Of a stretch of 5,509 nucleotides of DNA, positions 1 through 4,775 are shown piece after piece. The first letter of the stretch is position 1; each line of letters begins with the position of its first letter. The notes beneath the pieces were generated by a model that searched no databases, was not told the origin of the DNA, and saw only the letters and a list, made by a program, of their open reading frames with translations. Source of the stretch: VEQN01 sp036405975 (GTDB lineage Bacteria; Patescibacteriota; Minisyncoccia; Phycocordibacterales; CAIZLB01); the NCBI GenBank assembly GCA_036405975.1, contig DASWWM010000014.1, forward strand, positions 1 through 5,509. The letters run 5' to 3'. A program made the position numbers and the translations under genes.

Positions 1-26
1 CTGCAATCATGCAGCCGGCGCTTTTT
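1..26 (-). terminator. Probable Rho-independent terminator after the prepilin gene, cut by the window edge
   Basis: Read on the minus strand, the prepilin stop is followed after nine bases by AAAAAGCGCCGGCTGCA (26 to 10), a TGAT loop (9 to 6) and TGCAG (5 to 1). CTGCA pairs perfectly with TGCAG around the four-base loop, and the sequence then ends. The GC-rich 5' arm preceded by an A tract is the usual first half of a bidirectional terminator, so the missing arm should read CCGGCGC followed by a T run. On the plus strand the visible part already ends in CCGGCGC and TTTTT, so it could also stop transcripts entering from the left. Only five base pairs are directly visible; the rest is inference. 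Confidence 0.6.
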
Positions 27-35
27 GACATGCCT

Positions 36-572
36 CTATTTCGGCGGAATGAACAGGCATCTGTACCCTGAACCCAAGCTGTAGTAATAGCCATCGTACT
101 TATATCCAAATGACGGGAATATTCCAGCAGGTATTACGGGAGAGTTGGAATAGAAATAAATTGTATACGGCTCAGTTCCCGACTGGTCTCCGCAAGAATA
201 GTAGTAATCATCCGAAGTAGAGTCGAGCTGTCCTCCCTCTGCGGGATTCTGCATGTAGTACGCGGTTATTGTTGGGAAGAAAGACGGAAACCGTGGAGCG
301 ACCTTGAGGTACGGAGTCAGGTAAGATTGAACGAGAGAAGCGAGGGTTGTTCCGGGCGGGTAACGGCCGTTGGCAGCACGATACAGCTCCAATGCATTTC
401 CGATCTGCCTGAATTCCTGCTGGGCTTTTGCGATCTGAGCCTTCTCCCTGGATTTAGCCAATGAACCGAGCACTACTGAAGACATCAGGCCGATGATCGA
501 AACCACCACGAGCAACTCGATGAGTGTGAATCCCTTATTGTGCTTCTTTGAGAAATGCCTGTTCATGAGCAT
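36..572 (-). CDS. Type IV prepilin / pseudopilin-like protein with N-terminal methylation motif
   Basis: This 178-residue protein would be processed by a prepilin peptidase and assembled into a type IV pilus or pseudopilus-like fibre. Residues 1-14 are a short basic leader (RHFSKKHNKG). The class III signal cleaves after Gly14 to leave Phe15, with the conserved Glu19 at mature position 5. Residues 15-38 are the hydrophobic helix that serves as membrane anchor and filament core. LELYRAANGRYPP (61-73) is the alpha1-to-loop signature of GspG/PilA-like minor and major pilins. The C-terminal half is rich in tyrosine (18 in the whole protein) and holds the only two cysteines, Cys127 and Cys172, which could form a disulfide. 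Met1 or Met3 (base 566) could start the protein, and neither has a clear Shine-Dalgarno. It is the last gene of the run. The pilin assignment is firm, but which machine it serves is unknown. Confidence 0.92.
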   Translation of the reverse strand: MLMNRHFSKKHNKGFTLIELLVVVSIIGLMSSVVLGSLAKSREKAQIAKAQQEFRQIGNALELYRAANGRYPPGTTLASLVQSYLTPYLKVAPRFPSFFPTITAYYMQNPAEGGQLDSTSDDYYYSCGDQSGTEPYTIYFYSNSPVIPAGIFPSFGYKYDGYYYSLGSGYRCLFIPPK

Positions 573-600
573 GTTTGTATACGCACAATTGTATCATGGA
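573..600 (-). promoter_or_regulatory. Short intergenic spacer before the prepilin gene with a possible -10 element
   Basis: This 28-base gap is the longest in the window. On the minus strand it contains TACAAT (593 to 588), one mismatch from the TATAAT consensus. It also holds two small palindromes, ACAATTGT (585-592) and GTATAC (577-582), two bases apart. No convincing -35 box lies 16 to 18 bases upstream, and no Shine-Dalgarno precedes the ATG. A weak internal promoter that boosts pilin over the upstream genes is possible; plain AT-rich spacer is equally likely. Confidence 0.2.
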
Positions 601-1203
601 TTATTTTTTGCTTGGCAGAGACTGTAGATATGCCTCTCTGTCTTCCGGAGGAATGAGGTTCAGATGTGCGGGAGTCACGTCCTCAAAATACATGATCGGA
701 TACGGAGACCCGTCGCCGCCCGGAGTCCTGAAAAAAAACCATACCGAGAATGCGGTAGCAAGCGCGAACATTCCAGAGAAAATCAGGAGAACCTTGCGGG
801 CGCCATCCTCATCCTTTGCCAGCCTCATCGAAAGAACGATGTTCAGAAACGGAGCTCCGGGAATCCGCTTAGGCTTCCCTTGCAAAAGATTCACGCCTTG
901 AAACTGCGGTGCCTGACCAACGGCTCCGGCGAAAGGCGGCTGGTACTGTTGCGGCGCTGACATCGTAGCCCTCGCCTGCTGCGGCATTCCGGTGAATCCC
1001 GTGAAGGTCGGTTGTACTGGAGGCTGTTGCACGGGCGGCTGCATGACTGGAGCCTGATACGTCGCCTGCGGCTGCTGCTCCGAAGCTGCCGGAAAAGGAG
1101 TTTGCGCAACTGCAGGCGCAGCGGGCATTACCGGCGGCTGAGGAGGAACGTAGGCGGATTCATCCCTATTCAACGATAGCTCTTCTTCGAACATTGCAGG
1201 CAT
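601..1203 (-). CDS. Hypothetical Pro/Gln-rich single-pass membrane protein
   Basis: I do not recognise this 200-residue protein. Residues 1-19 are acidic (FEEELSLNRDES). Residues 20-100 are a low-complexity, probably disordered stretch with about 20 prolines and 17 glutamines, including the run APVMQPPVQQPPVQP. Residues 109-137 are basic and partly amphipathic (KPKRIPGAP, MRLAKDEDGARK). Residues 138-158 form one transmembrane helix (VLLIFSGMFALATAFSVWFFF). A 42-residue tail follows, ending in LIPPEDREAYLQSLPSKK. The basic residues before the helix predict a cytoplasmic N terminus and an exposed C-terminal tail, by the positive-inside rule. The start lies seven bases after the stop of the glycosyltransferase gene, with no Shine-Dalgarno; Met4 is an alternative start. 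Its position between a glycan-export module and a prepilin suggests an envelope role such as scaffold or tether, but this is only context. Confidence 0.8.
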   Translation of the reverse strand: MPAMFEEELSLNRDESAYVPPQPPVMPAAPAVAQTPFPAASEQQPQATYQAPVMQPPVQQPPVQPTFTGFTGMPQQARATMSAPQQYQPPFAGAVGQAPQFQGVNLLQGKPKRIPGAPFLNIVLSMRLAKDEDGARKVLLIFSGMFALATAFSVWFFFRTPGGDGSPYPIMYFEDVTPAHLNLIPPEDREAYLQSLPSKK

Positions 1204-1210
1204 AATCGAA

Positions 1211-3205
1211 CTAATTATATAGCCACGCTCTCACTTGTCCAAGAATAAGACCTACTCTCCATGCAAACCCAGCAATAATGTCATACCAGACGCCTTCACG
1301 AATACGCGGAATTCTGAAAAAAGAACTCGATTGCCCTGAATCTTTGAGGAATTTTTTATCAATTGCATGCGCATAATCCCTTGATATTCGTGCAGTCCAA
1401 AAGCCGCGAACGATCTGCTTGCGCACGACTTCGTAGGCAGTGGACGGATTCACATGGCCAATGTCTGAATCCTTGCTGAATGCCAAGACAAACGGAATTC
1501 TTCGAGCCAGGCATGAAAGTTCCATGGACAAGCTCGTATCATTTCCGCTCTTGTATGCGGCATTGGTAAATCCCGCGCGCTCGAGCATGTACCTAGTGAT
1601 TGCGAAATTCTTCGTATCGACGAATCCTTGAACCCTATCAGTGCCAGCGGCCGCATCATGCTTCTCTTTTGCCTGTCGTGTTTTTTGGTCTGACCAGTAT
1701 CCTGGAATGAGCCCGTGCTCGGTTCCTTGCACGGCATCAGCTTTGCCTTCGATGATAGGAGCGGCCATCGTCTCGACCCACGAGGGATCAGGCAGGCAAT
1801 CAATATCCGTCATAAGTACCAATTCTCCGGACGATGCAAGCTCTCCTTTGCGCCGTGCCCTTCCCCTGCCCGGAAGTGGTTCCCGTACTATTTTTATTTT
1901 TGAAGCATCGAGCAACGCTTCAAGCTTGATAAGATCCGCAAGGTCTCCCTCCTTCGTATTATCAACCAAGACCAGCTCGAAATTCTCATATGTCTGAGTC
2001 GCAATGGATGCGACAAAATCCGAAAGCCGCTCTTTCCCATTTCGAACAGGTACGATGACGCTCACCAGAGGCTCAGAGACTGCAAAATTGGGACGCCCAG
2101 AATCATCTGCAACTGAAGGAAAAATTGCCCTTATCTTTTGCGAAAAATTGCTGACATCGAAGTCTGCCGCTCTCTTGATAGACGCATCGGCAAACGTATC
2201 AGGGTTTACGCTGAGCATTTCCTCGACCAGCACGACTGCATCTTTCAGACCTCCTCGCGGATACAGAATACCCGTCTTTCCATGAATGACAGATTCTGTA
2301 TAACCTCCGGTATCAGGTGCAACGAATGGCTTGCCCGATGCCATCGCCTCTATGGCAGTCATTCCGAAGTCCTCCTCAGGCGATGTGGCTATGACGCCGA
2401 CGGCTTCCGAGTACAGGCTCGCAAGCTCTGACTCCCCGACCCAATGCCTGAACTCGACGTTCTGCGGCCTCAATGATTCCAGCTCCCTCTTGTAATCCTC
2501 GAACTGGATCGCTCCTTTTTCGTAGCTCGCGACGATGATGAGCTTCTTGTCCGGCATCGCCCGAAAGGCATCGAGCTGGTCTTCTATCTTTTTATGCCTC
2601 ACGAATCTGTTTACCGAGAGCCAGTAACCGCGCGCTTTTCCGCGAGAAAAGCGCGCGGTATCCACTGGAGGATGAGTAACTGAGCTCTCGAGGCCGTATC
2701 GCTCCAGGACCCGACCGACGGTCCCTTTCGAATTCGCCGCAACAGGACCGATGCGCCTCGCGTATCTTTTTGTAAGCATCCTATTGAATGCGGCCCAAGC
2801 AAAGAAAATGGGACGCTTCCATGCGGGCAGCATGCTCGATGCGATGACACCCTTAAACTGCCAAAGCTCATTGAGAGGACCATGGGCATACCAAGCCGCG
2901 CCAGGATGGTTCCGCGCCGCGGACACCGCCCAATCGCCGGTAATAAGGAAACCGTCGTACGCATGCGACACATTCAGCCTTGAAAACCTCCACAAAATGA
3001 GCTGCTGCCTGAACGGCGAAGACTTCGGAACTTTTCCAATGCTGTACATGCGCGGAAGCACGTCCGCAAAGCCCATCTTTCTGACCATGTCCGGATCGAT
3101 GTTGGTTGTAAATACGTCGGCCTTCATTTGCCGAGCAAGCTGCAGCGTAACCTCTTCAGCTCCACCGATGTTATCAAGCGAATTGTAGAACAGTGCCAGT
3201 CTCAT
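1211..3205 (-). CDS. Bifunctional glycosyltransferase: N-terminal GT4 domain fused to C-terminal GT2 domain
   Basis: This 664-residue protein carries two sugar-transfer domains of different fold. Residues 1-365 are a GT4 (GT-B) enzyme: GGAEEV (14-19) in the N-terminal Rossmann half, YAHGPLNELW (106-115) like the acceptor-side histidine motif of WbaZ-type mannosyltransferases, PPVD (179-182), Arg200 and Lys205/Lys206 for the nucleotide diphosphate, and the EX7E pair Glu278/Glu286. Residues 378-600 are a GT2 (GT-A) enzyme: VSVIVPVRNG (381-390), DID (467-469) as the metal-binding DXD, and GNDTSLSMEL (554-563) where the family usually has GED. HVNP (584-587) precedes a basic helix. The last 25 residues (VWYDIIAGFAWRVGLILGQ) are amphipathic to hydrophobic and may touch the membrane. 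Both enzymes probably add consecutive sugars to the glycan exported by the two upstream ABC subunits. The start follows the ATPase stop by four bases. Donors and acceptors cannot be told from sequence. Confidence 0.93.
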   Translation of the reverse strand: MRLALFYNSLDNIGGAEEVTLQLARQMKADVFTTNIDPDMVRKMGFADVLPRMYSIGKVPKSSPFRQQLILWRFSRLNVSHAYDGFLITGDWAVSAARNHPGAAWYAHGPLNELWQFKGVIASSMLPAWKRPIFFAWAAFNRMLTKRYARRIGPVAANSKGTVGRVLERYGLESSVTHPPVDTARFSRGKARGYWLSVNRFVRHKKIEDQLDAFRAMPDKKLIIVASYEKGAIQFEDYKRELESLRPQNVEFRHWVGESELASLYSEAVGVIATSPEEDFGMTAIEAMASGKPFVAPDTGGYTESVIHGKTGILYPRGGLKDAVVLVEEMLSVNPDTFADASIKRAADFDVSNFSQKIRAIFPSVADDSGRPNFAVSEPLVSVIVPVRNGKERLSDFVASIATQTYENFELVLVDNTKEGDLADLIKLEALLDASKIKIVREPLPGRGRARRKGELASSGELVLMTDIDCLPDPSWVETMAAPIIEGKADAVQGTEHGLIPGYWSDQKTRQAKEKHDAAAGTDRVQGFVDTKNFAITRYMLERAGFTNAAYKSGNDTSLSMELSCLARRIPFVLAFSKDSDIGHVNPSTAYEVVRKQIVRGFWTARISRDYAHAIDKKFLKDSGQSSSFFRIPRIREGVWYDIIAGFAWRVGLILGQVRAWLYN
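1446..1472. repeat. Moderate inverted repeat inside the GT2 coding region
   Basis: GGATTCA (1446-1452) pairs with TGAATCC (1466-1472), and CAT (1453-1455) with ATG (1461-1463). The loop is GGCCA and two bases (TC) bulge out on one side, giving a ten-pair imperfect hairpin. It is much weaker than the three long intragenic repeats and may be chance. Confidence 0.35.
2627..2659. repeat. Perfect 14-bp inverted repeat with 5-base loop inside the GT4 coding region
   Basis: ACCGCGCGCTTTTC (2627-2640) is the exact reverse complement of GAAAAGCGCGCGGT (2646-2659), separated by CGCGA. Flanking CCAGT (2621-2625) and ACTGG (2664-2668) could add five more pairs across a small internal loop. It codes for residues 183-193 (TARFSRGKARG) of the glycosyltransferase, just before the second Rossmann half. 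The mRNA would form a very stable hairpin there. No T tract follows on either strand, so it is not a standard terminator. Confidence 0.85.
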
Positions 3206-3209
3206 GTGT

Positions 3210-3965
3210 TTATTCCCGCTCGTATGCAGCGACCATTTCCTCAGCCGTACCGTGCGCCTTAACTTTTCCTTTTTCGAGCCATACGACCTTATGGCAATTT
3301 TTCCTCACTTCGCTCATATTGTGACTGACAAGCACGACCGTTGCTCCGCTTTTGAGGATGCCGGACATTTTTTCTGCCGCTTTTTTTTGGAAATCGATAT
3401 CTCCGCCGCCTCCGAGGACTTCATCGAGCAGGAGGATGTCAGGTTTCTGAAACTCAAGGCAATGCACGGCGATAGAAAATGCCAGCCGCGCAGACATGCC
3501 CGTAGAGAACTGATGCAGCTTCGCATCCACGAAGTCATCCAGTCCTGAAAAACGGACGACATCATCAAACATCGCTTCCATATCGCTGCCGCTTATGCCC
3601 ATGACCGCTCCGCCAAGATATATATTCTCTCGCATGGTCAGTTTCTCCTTGAGACCCTGAGAGAATCCGGACAGATATGAGACATTCCCGTTGACGATGA
3701 CCGACCCCGAATCATGCTGGAATATTCCGGCGATAACCCTGAGCAATGTGCTTTTGCCGGATCCGTTGCGGCCGATAACTCCGAGAATTTCGCCAGCCGC
3801 AACATCGAATGAGACATTGTCCAAAGCCCTGACTTCCTTCTTTCCCTCCTTGCCAGAAAATGCAGATACGACCCTAAACAGCATAGGCTGATTCTTGTGA
3901 ATCGACATATCAAATGACTTTGAAACGGAATCGATTCTTATCCTTAGCACGTCCTGATTATTCAT
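3210..3965 (-). CDS. ABC transporter ATP-binding subunit of a Wzt/TagH/KpsT-type glycan exporter
   Basis: This 251-residue ATPase would power export of a polysaccharide or teichoic-acid-like glycan together with the permease encoded just upstream. Walker A is GRNGSGKST (65-73). LTMRENIYLGGAVMG (109-123) is the segment typical of polysaccharide-exporting ATPases. The signature is the degenerate FSTGMSARLAFSIA (153-166), as usual in this subfamily. Walker B is ILLLDE (177-182), and the switch histidine is His215 in VLVSHNMSEV. The N-terminal KSFDMSIHK...VVSAFSGKEGKKEVRALDNVSF also matches the family. The protein ends soon after the nucleotide-binding domain, so it lacks the C-terminal carbohydrate-binding domain of long Wzt proteins such as those of E. 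coli O8/O9a. The D-loop is odd: DEVLGGGGDIDF where relatives usually read DEVLxVGDxxF, one residue longer and glycine-rich. The start lies nine bases after the permease stop, without a clear ribosome-binding site. Confidence 0.95.
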   Translation of the reverse strand: MNNQDVLRIRIDSVSKSFDMSIHKNQPMLFRVVSAFSGKEGKKEVRALDNVSFDVAAGEILGVIGRNGSGKSTLLRVIAGIFQHDSGSVIVNGNVSYLSGFSQGLKEKLTMRENIYLGGAVMGISGSDMEAMFDDVVRFSGLDDFVDAKLHQFSTGMSARLAFSIAVHCLEFQKPDILLLDEVLGGGGDIDFQKKAAEKMSGILKSGATVVLVSHNMSEVRKNCHKVVWLEKGKVKAHGTAEEMVAAYERE

Positions 3966-3974
3966 ATGATTTCA

Positions 3975-4772
3975 TTAGACCAGTTCAGCGAATTTGCGCT
4001 TATGCATCCTGAAGACAGTTGCACCTACCGCCAGCCCGATAGCCGCAAGAGATGCGGCAATGGCTAGCAATACCGGCAGTGATGCCCCGGGCTGCTGATA
4101 CGCAGGCCATCTCGCCAAAGAGATGAAGTAATACAGGGGGTTAAACTGGTTTGCTGCATAGAGGAGAGTTCCGGGTTCGACTTCATAAAAAATCGGAGTA
4201 ATGAAAAACAGAATCTGCGAAAAGATGGGCCAGATGTTCCCGATGTCATTCGCAAAGACACCGAGTGTCGAAGCAGCAAACGATACGCCGAGCGCGAAGA
4301 GCGCGAAGAGGAGCAGCGACAATGCATAAAATACGATGGTCGTTGCCGGAACTCCTAAAAAGAGAATCGTTCCGGCAACGAGAATCGCCTCAAATGCATG
4401 GGCATACAGGAGATTGAGAGAACTCGCCACAACGAGCGACTCGAGCGGAATCTTTACCGACCTGATGAAGCCTCCGTTTTTTCTGATGACATCAACGGCT
4501 CCGAGCACAGACCTGCTGAGATAGTTCTGCATGACAAGTCCGACAAGCAAATACAGAGGATAGTTCGGAATGCTGATATGGCTGAATGCCGCATGCTTGA
4601 CGAATAGCAGAACCGCGAACAGGACCACAGGGTTAAGCAGGTACCAGAACATGCCCAAATACGTCCCCTCATTCCTGAGCTTGAAATGGACTTTTGCGAG
4701 AGAGAAACTGAGGCTCGATATGCGGCGCAATCTTTCTCTGGTTGGGGATGTCATGCTGAAGACCTTGAGCAT
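3975..4772 (-). CDS. ABC-2 type permease subunit of a Wzm/TagG-type glycan exporter
   Basis: This 265-residue integral membrane protein would form, as a dimer, the channel that moves a lipid-linked glycan across the cytoplasmic membrane. Hydrophobic segments lie at about 43-63, 71-84, 112-140, 143-172, 180-197 and 232-255, consistent with the six-helix ABC-2 exporter fold. Family motifs include a basic amphipathic N terminus (RERLRRISS), YLGMFWYLLNPVVLF (38-52), FANDIGNIWPIFSQILFFITPIFY (173-196), the post-helix NPLYYFISLARWPAY (211-225) and a C-terminal FRMHKRKFAELV. The length is normal for the family. It begins three bases after the stop of the upstream transferase gene. Met1 (4772) has only a distant GGTGG upstream. 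Met7 (4754), preceded by AAGG about ten bases away, is an alternative start. The cognate ATPase follows after nine bases, which supports one complex. Confidence 0.94.
   Translation of the reverse strand: MLKVFSMTSPTRERLRRISSLSFSLAKVHFKLRNEGTYLGMFWYLLNPVVLFAVLLFVKHAAFSHISIPNYPLYLLVGLVMQNYLSRSVLGAVDVIRKNGGFIRSVKIPLESLVVASSLNLLYAHAFEAILVAGTILFLGVPATTIVFYALSLLLFALFALGVSFAASTLGVFANDIGNIWPIFSQILFFITPIFYEVEPGTLLYAANQFNPLYYFISLARWPAYQQPGASLPVLLAIAASLAAIGLAVGATVFRMHKRKFAELV
4340..4381. repeat. Perfect 13-bp inverted repeat with 16-base loop inside the permease gene
   Basis: TCGTTGCCGGAAC (4340-4352) is the exact reverse complement of GTTCCGGCAACGA (4369-4381), around a 16-base loop (4353-4368). It encodes permease residues 131-145, so the repeat appears in the protein as the similar peptides VAGT and VPAT on either side of ILFLG. 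It lies between two predicted membrane helices. No T run follows, so a terminator is unlikely. Confidence 0.85.
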
Positions 4773-4775
4773 AGC

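Noticed and set aside
575..901. 108-codon plus-strand open frame opposite the PQ-rich gene
   Set aside because: The minus-strand frame has a coherent layout (disordered arm, transmembrane helix, tail) and correct spacing to its neighbours. The plus-strand product shows none.
2266..2306. 9-bp inverted repeat ATACAGAAT/ATTCTGTAT with a 23-base loop in the GT4 region
   Set aside because: Roughly half an occurrence is expected by chance. It is AT-rich and has a long loop, so a stable hairpin is doubtful.
2751..3188. 145-codon plus-strand open frame
   Set aside because: It is antisense to the N-terminal GT4 coding region, which has conserved motifs. The frame looks like a shadow and has no ribosome-binding site.
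3624..3666. 8-bp inverted repeat ATTCTCTC/GAGAGAAT with a 27-base loop in the ATPase gene
   Set aside because: About two or three such repeats are expected by chance at this arm length and loop range, so it was not grouped with the three long ones.
3768..3806. 8-bp inverted repeat GTTGCGGC/GCCGCAAC in the ATPase gene
   Set aside because: The arm length is at the chance level, there is no T tract, and the region encodes the conserved Walker A neighbourhood.
4266..4312. Short tandem GCGCGAAGA repeat in the permease gene
   Set aside because: Only two copies are present, and it simply encodes the hydrophobic LFALFAL of a membrane helix.
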